A DNA stretch of 64,000 nucleotides from Atrina japonica (lineage: Eukaryota > Mollusca > Bivalvia > Pterioida > Pinnidae): the NCBI GenBank assembly GCA_030159075.1, contig BROG01000073.1, positions 690,001 through 754,000 on the forward strand, in the 5' to 3' direction. A program made the translations under genes and the position numbers. The notes beneath the pieces are model-generated. The model saw only the letters and a list, made by a program, of their open reading frames with translations, did no database searches and was not told the origin of the DNA. Every line of letters starts with the position of its first letter. The first letter of the stretch is position 1. Positions 56,201 through 63,805 of this stretch are shown here, one piece after another.

Positions 56201-58076
56201 CATTGAAATTAAAACTTTTTTTGGACTAATTTGTTCTGTTATAAAACCTCCCACTGATATTTTAAATATGACAAATCCTACCTGCTGATACCAAACCATG
56301 TTTACTAATTGCAAATGGCAGACATGCTAATGGTTTCCATGTAAGTGTATTGGGGTCAAAGGTCTCCACACTTCTCAATACAACTTTGTCATCTTCACCT
56401 CCAACCGCAACTATGACCTCAGTGTAACCTAGTAAATAACAAAAATGATATTGTGTATATACATTTGTATATCTGTTGTCCTTCAGCTAAATTCAAGCCC
56501 AAGAACACTGCATTGTGCCTTTCACTTTCACTGTCAGTATCAGGCTAGAAAATTAAGCGAGAATTTTATTTTCACGAGCACAAGCTCTCCAATATTACAT
56601 GTAAAAACTTCTCATGAATAAAACAAGATTTATTCTGGGAGGTGGAGATATTCTGGGAGGTGGAGATATTCTGGGAGGTGGAGATATTCTGGGTGGTAGA
56701 GATATTCTAGGTGGTGGAGATACTCTGGGTGGTGGAGATATTCTGAGTGATAGAGATATTCTGGGTGGTGGAGATATTCTAGGTGGTGGTGATATTCTAG
56801 GTGACGGATATATTCTATCTGGGTAATGGAAATTTTCTGGGTGAAGACAGCAATATGTGTCTCAAAATTTATTTACATTACAACTTATTACTTAACCATG
56901 TTAACCATCATGTATATACATAAAGAAAAAGAGATGAAAATATGATTAACAATTTATCAATTACAATATAACAATATCAAAGCAATTAATGAATAATCAT
57001 ATCATATAGCAATTTATCAATAACAATACCAGTATTATAGCAAACACCTGCTATCAAAAATAAGTAAAGCATTGTACAGTTAAGCAAGTATATATATATA
57101 TATATAGCCATTTACCTGCAGACTTCCTGACTCTCATTCTAGTATTATGGAACTCTGGCCTCCTATCAGGTAACAGATGGAAATTTTTAGCTTCATCTAC
57201 AAGTTTTTTACAATGTTCACAGCTTCTAATTATTTCATTTCTTTCAACATAATCGTGTAGATAGTATGGGTTTATAAGTGGTAGTCTCACACACTCTAAA
57301 ACACGATAGAATTCTTTCTTTCTGTTGTCAACATTATATTCAAGCCACCTAATCAAAGCCTCGTATACAGTTTCTTCACTTTCAACAACGAGTTCATCAT
57401 CACATAGTATTTCTGTCAATTTCGACTGGGTCAACTGCAGAAATTCGTCTTGCACTGAAACTGCCGTAAAGTTCTGCAACATGTATTCCTTTGACTTCAG
57501 CTGCAGATCTTCACATGCGTGAATTTCAGCAAAACAGTGAATTCCAACACAGTTTGTTTCATCCATATTTTGCTCCATGTAGTGACAACATGCCTCTTTA
57601 ACGGTAGTGATTTCAAACAGGTTGGAAGACGAAAGTAGCGCTTGTACATTTTGTCTTGTGATTGTTATTTCTGATGTGTATGCATAGTCTATAAGCATTT
57701 CTAACATTGATGCTTCAATGCCATTAATTGTTACCTTGTCTTGTTGACTTTCTGCCATATTTCCACCAAACATGGCACTGAAATAAGAACTATATGAAGC
57801 CAGCACACACTTGTGACAAGGAAATTCCTGGCCATCAACTGTCAGAATTACATCACAAAACTTATTTTTCTTGCGTAGATCCTGCAGACCTGATAAAAGC
57901 TGTGCAGGATGAGACATTTCTACATATTTGTAATCTTCTTCAGAATTTGTTGATCCGTGTACACTTAAGACTGAGTCCATGCTGGCCTTTCTACCAGAGA
58001 AGAGAAATGATGCCTGTCCACCATGAAAATTGACAGGTAAATTACATGGACCTGAAGAACTTTCTGGCTCAGCCAT
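47140..58076 (-). CDS. Kelch-like BTB-BACK-Kelch protein, complete, 7 coding exons (gene level)
   Basis: Minus-strand join 58076-57116, 56428-56282, 55547-55416, 53594-53418, 50328-50182, 49820-49655 and 47296-47140, giving 628 residues. Every intron is GT-AG and every phase closes. BTB spans about residues 64-170 (KFCDVILTVDGQEFPCHKCV), BACK about 175-275, then six kelch repeats, each with a GG doublet and a Y/F...W pair. Family members usually act as substrate adaptors of Cullin-3 ubiquitin ligases: BTB binds CUL3 and the kelch propeller binds the substrate. The length suits the family. Kelch repeats 1 and 3 recall KLHL24/KLHL35, but the C-terminal end does not, so I assign no paralogue. 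The introns carry arrays made from this gene's own exon ends. Confidence 0.93.
47297..47589. other. Intron of the kelch-like gene, no recognised feature
   Basis: AT-rich DNA upstream of the last coding exon; nothing found. Confidence 0.4.
47590..48470. repeat. 77-79 bp tandem repeat with an internal inverted motif
   Basis: About 11 copies of GTAGGAATGACATCATGATT, GTTCTTGTTTGACATCYGGC, TACTTACTACAGTAAACAAT, CAAGATCTCTCAAGACA. AACAATCAAGAT and ATCATGATTGTT within the unit are near complementary, so single strands could fold. It lies in the last intron of the kelch-like gene. Confidence 0.94.
48492..48657. mobile_element. TA-flanked MITE (TATAGTGGAAGC)
   Basis: TATAGTGGAAGCTGTCTTGA at the left and AAGAAAGGTTCCACTATA at the right are imperfect inverted repeats. 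Internal GGTGGTCTTTGA and GGTCCCTTAAGACAGG are typical of this MITE type. 166 bp. Confidence 0.75.
48658..49654. other. Intron of the kelch-like gene, no recognised feature
   Basis: AT-rich. TATGCAATTAACAGGAATAT and related words recur at about 48930-48965, 49220 and 49312, hinting at a dispersed short repeat. Confidence 0.4.
49655..49820 (-). CDS. Kelch-like gene, exon 6 (kelch repeat 5 and start of 6)
   Basis: 166 nt. Acceptor TTTTGTCATACAG and donor GACAG|GTACTG. After the split Gly it encodes GWHASTENTNKVECYNPRTN, QWIQKFSLLERR, GVAVVGGKIYVCGGEEGWD and two bases of Arg. It holds the Y and W of repeat 5 and the GG of repeat 6. Confidence 0.94.
49821..50181. other. Intron of the kelch-like gene
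   Basis: 361 bp with nothing recognised beyond the splice borders. The plus-strand frame at 50102-50434 crosses an exon in antisense and is not a gene. Confidence 0.6.
50182..50328 (-). CDS. Kelch-like gene, exon 5 (kelch repeat 4)
   Basis: 147 nt, divisible by three with phase 1 on both sides. Acceptor TTTTGTGTTCTATAG and donor CATAG|GTTTGT. It encodes GAVLEDGDGIDLVQCYNPRL, DKWIEKANMLIPRSGSGACV, LDGLIYII with Gly split at each border. Confidence 0.95.
50363..50605. mobile_element. 243-bp TIR element (CAGGG family, short copy)
   Basis: CAGGGTTCAACA at the left and TGTTGACCCCTG at the right form the TIR. TTAAT is duplicated at 50358-50362 and 50606-50610 (5-bp target duplication). Subterminal motifs are repeats of GGACAAGT and its complement ACTTGTCC. 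The arrangement matches the elements at 7344-8419 and 58554-59556, but this one lacks their shared interior. Confidence 0.85.
50648..50934 (-). mobile_element. tRNA-derived SINE, copy 3 (fullest)
   Basis: On the minus strand the head is GCCGGCCTGGCTCAGTCGGT, then GAGTTCGAGTCCCGCC; body and tail match copies 1 and 2, with a TTGTTTGTTTGTTTATTG (plus strand) end. GCCG and CGGC could pair as an acceptor stem and CGA-CTCTGGA-TCG as an anticodon arm, which shows the tRNA origin. Full body length, about 287 bp. Confidence 0.9.
50935..51884. other. Intron of the kelch-like gene with a perfect hairpin
   Basis: TTATAAACTGTACT (51598-51611) and AGTACAGTTTATAA (51615-51628) are perfect 14-bp arms around TTT. 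Otherwise nothing recognised. Confidence 0.6.
51885..53417 (-). repeat. Minisatellite derived from the 3' end and splice donor of kelch exon 4
   Basis: The real exon ends (minus strand) CTAGCCCTGCAGTGGTGGCA, GTAGAGGGTTGTCTTTATGT, AACAG|GTATGTAATGGGG. The array directly downstream repeats the same sequence: CTAGTCCAGCAGTGGCAGCA, GTGGAGGGTTGTCTTTATGT, AACAG|GTATGTAATGGGG. I count about 18 copies of the donor word ACAGGTATG outside the true one, plus shorter units of about 34 bp that lost it. Translated units read SPAVAAVEGCLYVTG, the end of kelch repeat 3 and start of repeat 4. The real donor is the outermost, exon-attached copy. Confidence 0.95.
53418..53594 (-). CDS. Kelch-like gene, exon 4 (kelch repeat 3)
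   Basis: 177 nt, divisible by three, phase 1 borders. Acceptor ATATATATCCATAG is pyrimidine-poor; the donor AACAG|GTATGT is strong. It encodes LAMLDGYMYAVGGWDGSKRL, ESVEQYNLYTNNWCYVSNMR, MGLTSPAVVAVEGCLYVT. Its last 50 or so bases seeded the neighbouring array. Confidence 0.95.
53595..54559. other. Intron of the kelch-like gene, no recognised feature
   Basis: TACAGTAATACCTTGTTACA at 53641 resembles one TIR of the TA-flanked MITE type, but no partner end is visible. Confidence 0.35.
54560..54903. mobile_element. About 344-bp TIR element (TAGGGCCAGTTTYAYTAAA)
   Basis: TAGGGCCAGTTTTACTAAAG at the left and TTAATGAAACTGGCCCTA at the right are inverted. The interior repeats ACTAAAGGTCATAACTTTA and has several TACACGTAAA/TTTACGTGTA-like words. 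No coding capacity. Confidence 0.75.
54904..55415. other. Intron of the kelch-like gene, no recognised feature
   Basis: AT-rich, 512 bp, nothing supported. Confidence 0.4.
55416..55547 (-). CDS. Kelch-like gene, exon 3 (kelch repeat 2)
   Basis: 132 nt, divisible by three, phase 1 borders. Acceptor TTTGATTGTTTACAG and donor ACTAG|GTATGA. It encodes GSYLYLAGGEYPDGSASRSV, WRYDPCLDTWDEMMHMQVPR, SEL. Its 5' half has been duplicated twice upstream (55561-55742). Confidence 0.95.
55561..55742 (-). pseudogene. Two decayed tandem copies of the 5' half of kelch exon 3 with its acceptor
   Basis: 55570-55655 and 55656-55742 repeat the exon's first 70 or so bases and its acceptor: minus-strand AGGAGGTTCTTATTTGTACC, then GGCTCTGCCAGTAGAAGTGT. 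Copy 2 keeps GTCAACAGGAGGTTCTT; copy 3 has TCTACAGGAGGGTCTTACAT. Each lacks the 3' half and the donor, so neither is a full exon. They can be decoy acceptors. Confidence 0.9.
55768..55965. repeat. 62-bp tandem repeat
   Basis: Three copies of TCAATACTTTACAGGTATGT, TAAATAGTGAGATCTGAGCC, CCAAATCACCTGTCTGTTTT, AT. It lies in the intron between kelch exons 2 and 3. Confidence 0.92.
56282..56428 (-). CDS. Kelch-like gene, exon 2 (kelch repeat 1)
   Basis: 147 nt, divisible by three, phase 1 borders. Acceptor TTTTGTTATTTACTAG and donor AGCAG|GTAGGA. It encodes YTEVIVAVGGEDDKVVLRSV, ETFDPNTLTWKPLACLPFAI, SKHGLVSA. The EVIVAVGG opening resembles EVIVVVGG in KLHL24/KLHL35 (from memory). Confidence 0.95.
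56429..57115. other. Intron of the kelch-like gene
   Basis: Holds the 18-bp array at 56634-56820 and a short (TA)8 run at 57092-57108 only a few bases past the donor of exon 1. Otherwise unrecognised. Confidence 0.6.
56634..56820. repeat. 18-bp minisatellite
   Basis: About ten copies of CTGGGAGGTGGAGATATT with GGT/GGA/GAT changes. The plus-strand frame reading ILGGGDILGGGD is an artefact of the 18-bp period. Confidence 0.93.
57116..58076 (-). CDS. Kelch-like gene, exon 1 coding part (BTB and BACK)
   Basis: 961 nt, 320 codons plus one base; donor TGCAG|GTAAAT. Residues 1-60 are low-complexity and Ser-rich. BTB/POZ is at about 64-170 (FCDVILTVDG, HKCVLASYSSYFSAMF, FEITTVKEACCHYMEQ). BACK is at about 175-275 (NCVGIHCFAEIHACEDLQ, VRLPLINPYYL). 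The start at 58076 is the first ATG in the exon. The exon continues open for 15 codons to an acceptor (TATATATTTACAG) with first exon base 58121, so either these 45 nt are 5'UTR or an earlier exon supplies the true start. Confidence 0.93.
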
Positions 58077-58121
58077 TTCATCTACACAAAATTTCTCTTT
58101 AGCCTTCTTGTAGATCTCTTT

Positions 58122-58553
58122 CTGTAAATATATATATCAATTTGAGGATTATATGAGGATTGTAGAGATATACAATGTACCAAATACTTCCTCCACAATC
58201 AAAAGTGACTATGTAACATAACATGTAGCTTGGTGTTGATATCTCAAATTACTTGGCAGACAGAAAATCAAGCTCTGTAAACAAAAACTCTTGGCTTTCT
58301 TCACCACAATCTTGAAGTAAAATAAAATGATAGGAAATTAAAATCTAGTACTGATTTTCAGGCCATATTAAGACCAGTACTGGAGCATTGCTCTAGCTGC
58401 TGGGTTCCTTAAACCAATCAAAACATTAAAAAACTTGAGATCTGATGGTGAATAGGTGGGGTACTTTGCCACTGAAGGCAGACTTCTATTACTACCAGTA
58501 TGCTTCAAGAACTGTTTTGGAGATTCCTAGCCCTCTATCATCCAGATGAACGG
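58122..58553. other. Upstream intron of the kelch-like gene, no recognised feature
   Basis: The acceptor at 58123-58122 on the minus strand implies at least one more exon to the right, not identified. Confidence 0.5.
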
Positions 58554-59556
58554 CAGGGGTGGAAGTTAACGGGTGCCCGTTCGCCAATTTACGATTGGGC
58601 GAATTGTTTTACGTACGAAGTCGCCTGTTTGGCAAATTGATTTCATGATTATTTTTGCCACTTTTTGGGGCTGTTATTTGGTCCATTTCTATTCCGAAAT
58701 AGTATCTGTTTATTCTCAAGTTTGGTCCTTAAAATTTACAATCTGATGAAGCTAAAATTTATACATATTAAGTTCGAATGTCCGCTTTTATCAAAATGAA
58801 AGTAGAAGTACAACCATTCTGCATTTGTCATTTTAAAAAGCTTAACTTTCGAAAGTGATCCATTTCCTTTTATTTGTAGCTTAAATGGATTAATAAAAAC
58901 CAGTTAGAAATTAAAATAATTATTTTATTGACAAGTAAATATGTTAGTCTTTACTTCGTGGCCAAAAATGTCACAGAACACATCGTGTGTTGACTGTTGT
59001 TGCTTGCAGTTTATGGAGGAAATGGAAGTTGGGTGTGTGTAATAAAAGAACCGATACTGAATGGAACTGAATTTCAGGATGTGTTAAAATGATGATACAT
59101 GTACATGTAATACTATAGATTGTATAAAAGTTATAAAATCTTGATTAAATGTAGGTGAATGATAAAAGGAAAATTAGTTGTTGTGAATAAAAGTTTTAAT
59201 GAGATACTTAAAATTGATAGATATTGTTTTAAAAAATGAAAACTTTTGTAATTTGCATCAATTTAAACACACAGTAGTTACATATATTTATTAAAATAAC
59301 AATAAATTAATAAAACACAAAATTGACTCAAATATTTTTTTTCTTTGTGGGCAACCAAATTTTCATGGCGGGCAAGCACAATATTAGTATAGCACTTGCC
59401 CTGCTGAGCAAGTTGTTAAAAATGTTAAGGTCACAAACTGGTTAAAATTTTTTCAAGTAAATATGACGGGCCCCAAAGTTTAAATCTGGGCTCCTAGAAT
59501 TTAAACCTTTGGAGCCCGTTTGGATCCTGAGGATTTTTTCTTAATTTCCACCCCTG
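58554..59556. mobile_element. 1,003-bp TIR transposon (CAGGG family, copy 2)
   Basis: CAGGGGTGGAAGTTAA at the left and TTAATTTCCACCCCTG at the right form the TIR. Flanks AACGG (58549-58553) and AAAGG (59557-59561) fit a 5-bp duplication with one change. The interior from about 58845 to 59220 aligns with 7480-7830 of copy 1 in the same orientation, but termini and subterminal motifs (GGGCGAAT, GGCAAATT, CTTGCCC) differ. No intact transposase. Confidence 0.88.
58925..59066 (-). pseudogene. Fossil terminal exon carried by the transposon (copy 2)
   Basis: Same layout as 7560-7702: acceptor-like CCTGAAATTCAG, then a frame with SIGSF and, after a one-base deletion, THDVFCDIFGHEVK, then a stop at 58927-58925 overlapping AATAAA. 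The frame is broken here but the distal half is intact. Family unknown. Confidence 0.5.
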
Positions 59557-59561
59557 AAAGG

Positions 59562-60001
59562 CTCATAATGCTGTACATAATACTGCACAGCATAATGGCA
59601 ATCCTAAGTCAGCTCTACATACCGCAACCAAACCACATTCTAAGGGGGTACTGGCCTCATCATACCCCAGTGCAAACCACAGACCTATAATTACTATAAA
59701 TATATATTTTTTTTTCGTTAAATTATTGACACTTGATGGCTTTAGAAAGTAAATTACAGCACCTTGTTTTAAATGGCTTTCCCATTTTATCACTTCTAAT
59801 CATTTTATACCCCTGCCAATACACAATGTTCAGCACTTAACGACATATTAATAGATAGAATACCCCTCGGTCGAAACTCTGTCATCTTGTACAGCCACTT
59901 GTGGTAATTGTGCGTGCTCTACAAATTATGTCATTTCCGTAAACAAAGCATCATCCCAGCATCTAGTTCAGATTTTGTGTATTCAAGGATAAGAAAAAGT
60001 A
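59562..60001. other. Upstream region, no recognised feature
   Basis: Ends in GAAAAAGTA (59993-60001), the left target duplication of the next element. The 76-codon minus frame at 59563-59793 is unsupported. Confidence 0.4.
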
Positions 60002-60645
60002 GGGCAGAACGATTTAACCAAAACGACCAAAAAAACCATCCAAAAAGACCCCAAAAACATCCAAAATGACCCCAAAACACAACAAATGACCCCAAAACAC
60101 ACAAAAACATTTTAAACGTAACAATTTTAGCAATCTTATTATAATGTGATGAATATTTTTTATGACTGTAGATGTTTTTGACTTTGATAATGCTGTTTTA
60201 TCCAATTTCACGATGTATTTCTGAAACCATGATATAGTCAGCATGACATTTTAAAATGTGCCAGAATGTTACTTATATGGGATGGTAAAGACTTTTAATA
60301 CCTATGAAATCATCATTTTTCACATTAAGTAGAATTTTTATAATATAAATTTGACATAAAATATGAAACATTTTTCAGGAATCATGAAAGCAAATAATTG
60401 AAGAAGACCGATTTGGCTCTTCATTTTGACAGTGTCCGTAAAGTTCCATGAGAAGTGATAAATGTTGATTTATTTTTTAATTTCTAGCTGTCTATGAAAT
60501 ATTTATACAGAAGAAAATGCATTTAAAATGATTATTGATGCAAACTTATTTCAATTTAATTGTTTTTGGGTGGTTTTTGGATGTTTTGGGATGTTTTTGG
60601 GGTCTTTTTGGGTAGTTTTTGTTTTTGGGGTAAATCGTGCCGCTG
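60002..60645. mobile_element. MULE-like non-autonomous element with 9-bp target duplication
   Basis: GAAAAAGTA occurs at 59993-60001 and 60646-60654. Left end GGGCAGAACGATTTAACC; right end (reverse complement) CAGCGGCACGATTTACCCC. The TIRs continue for about 95 bp as C/A-rich arms sharing an exact stretch that includes AAAGACCCCAAAAACATCC. Nine-base target duplications with long TIRs are typical of Mutator-like elements. The interior is AT-rich with no transposase. Confidence 0.85.
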
Positions 60646-60654
60646 GAAAAAGTA

Positions 60655-60938
60655 AGTCCTTTTGAAATCAGATGAAAGTAAGTATTGTTTATGCTAAAAT
60701 CAATAACATTAAGCCAAGGCCCAAAAATTCCCACAATATATATTATCACTCGATGCCAACAGAGGCACAAGTCCGCAAGATGAAATCGGCCCACTGTCAA
60801 TCACAATAAACAAAGATTATTGACATTAATGTCTGAACACTATACAAGAAATGGAATACTGTAACATTTTGATTCATTGTATGAAATCGAGCATTTTATT
60901 TCTTGATCGACGGAAAGACACATACACACATACCGGAA
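60655..60938. promoter_or_regulatory. Possible promoter between the kelch-like gene and a + strand unit
   Basis: Contains scattered CpGs and ACCGGAAATGG at 60932-60942, which combines an ETS-like CCGGAA with a start in good context. Orientation and use are inferred only. Confidence 0.2.
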
Positions 60939-61078
60939 ATGGCTAAGCATAACAAAGTTGAATCGGCACATGAAAAATCTGGATCCAAATTTTTCTTAGG
61001 TGCACACAATTACAACAAGCCACCGTATATGTCCCCATTCATGAAAAAATCCAATATGTTATCTCATGGGTTGACAGT
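60939..61078 (+). CDS. Candidate first coding exon of an unknown + strand gene (hypothetical)
   Basis: ATG at 60939 in the context GGAAATGG, then MAKHNKVESAHEKSGSKFF, with KPPYMSPFMKKSN further on. It is open to a possible weak donor (GACA|GTAAAG at 61078/61079); otherwise it runs on to a stop at 61109. I do not recognise the family. It is highly charged and lacks simple repeats, unlike most short frames here. No second exon was found before 64000, so this is speculative. Confidence 0.25.
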
Positions 61079-61109
61079 AAAGTGTCAAAGGATGTGGCAT
61101 TCCACATAA

Positions 61110-61902
61110 GGAAATCATTACTTTGCTTCAAACTACTGATTGGTTGACAATTAGAATTGTAGTAAGATTTTCCTAATCTTTTAACCACTTAACTGTCAGC
61201 CAATCACAGAGCATCATTTTTGTATCAAATTTTCTCACAAATACATTATGGAGCCAGGATGATGTGTAGGCCTACACAAAAGTTGGGGTTGTTTGAATTC
61301 ATGTCTCATATAAAGTGAATTATGTCATGACACAGCTTAATGCCTATGAATTTTTGAAAATAATAGATCGGGTAAGCAAATGACCAGAACTGACAGAAGG
61401 CAGCGATGAGGGATCAATATGTTGTTCATTTGTTAAATGAAGTCAAAGCCTCTTGCTAAGAAGAATATGTATATGGGAGGACTTCTGCCCTTGATTTTGC
61501 TAAAGAATAAATTAACTTAAAATCAGGGCAGAATTTTTGCTGAGTTTTATTTTATTTTGTAATGCTTGTTCTAAAACTGAAAACAACTAACTTAAATTCT
61601 TAATAAGTATCAAATCCGTATATCAAAAACCAGTGAAAAAGTTGCCATTATAAACCCACCTATATCTTTAAAAAGGAGAATATATTCGTTGCATTCCTAG
61701 GAATCAATTCATTTTCTTTGACTTGCTCTGGTGAAATATCCCTAAAACTTGTTTTCCTTGATTCCCGATTCCTCGAAATAATCTACCGGAAATACAGATT
61801 CTATTTCCTTCGCAAAAGAGTTCCAACAATGACGTGCCGTAGGGGTTGTATGAAAATTCACAATGTCCAATAAGAAATGTGTTACGACACATTGTTAAAA
61901 TT
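61110..61902. other. Upstream DNA with a CpG-richer patch
   Basis: 61760-61920 holds about ten CpGs with TACCGGAAAT, TGACGTGCC and CCAATAAG words, unlike the AT-rich background. It could be the kelch-like promoter. No transcript evidence. Confidence 0.3.
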
Positions 61903-62990
61903 ATATCGGTGAAAACGGCGATATATGTTAGACTTCATATATCGCTGGTAAAATGTGTAGTCTAGGTTACAATAAATAATGAGAAAAGACAACAATATAG
62001 TTACTGTTTCTAGACAGCGGTTTGCTAACTTAATTTAGGCCTACACGGCCATGCCTTTTCAAAAATGCGCCCCTTGCAAAACACGCCTTTTCGCCGTGCA
62101 CTGGCAATAGTGCCTGTGCTTTTCGCCCCAAAATTTACGCCTATAAATGGGACCTACAGTATTACATTTCAAAATCACAATAATGGGTTAAACCAGCGAT
62201 ATATCGCTGGTTAAACCTAGTTTTCATCAGTTAAGCCTCTATTTTCTGTAGTTAAACCCTTTCTCAAAAACTCACATTAACTGGAGAAAAATTAGGTTTA
62301 AATATTATAAACATAATACCAAAGTTATAATGCTCAAGATGATATCGTTTCTGTCAATTAGACTTCACCAGTTGAGCTCCAATTTGAAAAGTATGTGTTT
62401 TCTCTAAAGATAAAGAGGTATCATACAAGGCTAAATAATATCTCTAAAAGTATAGCCGAAATTCGTCTAAGAGTAACCAGTGTAAAAAATGACTATCATA
62501 GCTTTAGAAAATTTCAAATTTAAATGGTGTTAACAGTGCCAAATATTACTTTAGTATAAGATGAACAGCTGGTGCCGAAATACCAGATACTAGGTTTATG
62601 TATACCCTCGGGGACTCAAACGGTCCACCAGCAGTGGCAACGACCTAGTGGTACCGAGCCAATTTTACAAAAATGAATTAAACCTAGTTTTTCTGCAGGT
62701 ACTTCAGTAAAGTGCAACACGAAATCACATTATGGAGTAGTACATGGTTTTTCTCCAGTTGAGAAAAACTAAGTTTAACTCATTATTGTGATTTATTTTT
62801 GCTTTATCTGCACAAAGACCACAGAAATAAGTTTAACCTATTATTTTCTGGAGAAGAATCTACTTTCGCATTAATGATTTAAACCAAGTTTTTCTCGAAA
62901 ATCGTATTAACTGGAGAAAATTTAGGTTTCACTGGAGAAAAATATATTTAATTGAGAAAAACTAGGGTTTAAATCATCTGTGTGATTTAA
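61903..62990. repeat. Palindrome-rich region with repeated GGAGAAAAAYTAGGTTTAA motif
   Basis: GCGATATATG and CATATATCGC (about 61918-61945) form a stem with an 8-nt loop. 62191-62212 is a 22-bp perfect palindrome centred on GCGATATATCGC. From 62215 to 62960 the word AACTGGAGAAAAATTAGGTT and close variants occur at least seven times on both strands (for example 62275, 62690, 62755, 62885, 62910, 62950). It may be a decayed mobile element, but I see no clear ends. Confidence 0.65.
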
Positions 62991-63019
62991 AGGTACCCAA
63001 ATTTAGACGTCAGAGACAC

Positions 63020-63022
<3 letters not shown>

Positions 63023-63092
<70 letters not shown>
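63023..63092. repeat. (GA)n microsatellite
   Basis: About 34 uninterrupted GA units, resuming for a few units at 63792-63805 after the element that follows. Confidence 0.97.
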
Positions 63093-63093
<1 letters not shown>

Positions 63094-63792
63094 AGGGGCG
63101 TAGCCAGGAGGTTATTCAAGTGTAGGCACAATGTTCAAGGCGAGGGGTCTGAAGGCCGCTCAAGGCCCCAAACGGGTCCAGTGCAGAGCCTTGGTGCTAT
63201 TGTGCTTTTGTCGCGACCTTTTACAGTACAAAATTTGACTTTTTAAAGGATGGGCATTGTTTTGAAATTAGTAAAGAGACTTGAAAATGTCAACCAATAC
63301 CTTAATAAGGACAGATTTGTTTGATATTTATAGCTTCCTTTTCTGTACCAGACATGATACGAGTTAAGATGAGTGTTTCTAGAAATGTAGAGGACAAGTA
63401 CCTTAGATACTGCTGCATTTTGGTGTATCTTTCTATTTTGTGGTGTCCGGGTTACTCTTTATTTTACTTTATTTCACTTTTGTTAGTTTTTGTTTGACTT
63501 CAGTAAGTCGTTTGATTAAAAAAAACCGTGATTGTCCCTGATTTTATTTTAAAGGTCTCTTTTACATGGACAACAAAACTAGAGTTAAGTACTTTAAAAG
63601 ATTTTTTAATGCGGTATTGATGATGATGCCACTATAACATTGTCCTTGACCAGTGTTGCTGATCACTGCACGTGTGAAGTTTAACACTATGTGTTAAAGT
63701 AAGACAAGTGACACCTATATTAATCGTCATTCATTTCTTTTAAATTAAATTTGAGTGTAGGCACGTGCCTACTAGAGCCTTATGTAGCTACG
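63093..63792. mobile_element. About 700-bp element inserted in the GA tract (CAGGGGCGTAGCC end)
   Basis: Left end CAGGGGCGTAGCCAGG and right end TATGTAGCTACG are partial inverted repeats (GCGTAGCC against TCGTAGCT). GTGTAGGCAC occurs near both ends. GAGAGAGA lies on both flanks, so the insertion hit the microsatellite and any target duplication is hidden. The right terminus appears to have lost its CCCCTG. Confidence 0.6.
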
Positions 63793-63805
63793 AGAGAGAG
63801 AGAGA

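Noticed and set aside
56614..56826. Glycine-rich ILGGGD repeat protein
   Set aside because: It is a translation of an 18-bp minisatellite in an intron of the opposite-strand gene.
57325..58033. Two plus-strand frames inside the BTB exon
   Set aside because: Antisense shadows of a well-supported coding exon.
61704..61892. 62-codon minus-strand frame as a kelch-like first exon
   Set aside because: No good donor in a matching phase and no similarity to kelch-like N-termini; kept only as a CpG-richer patch.
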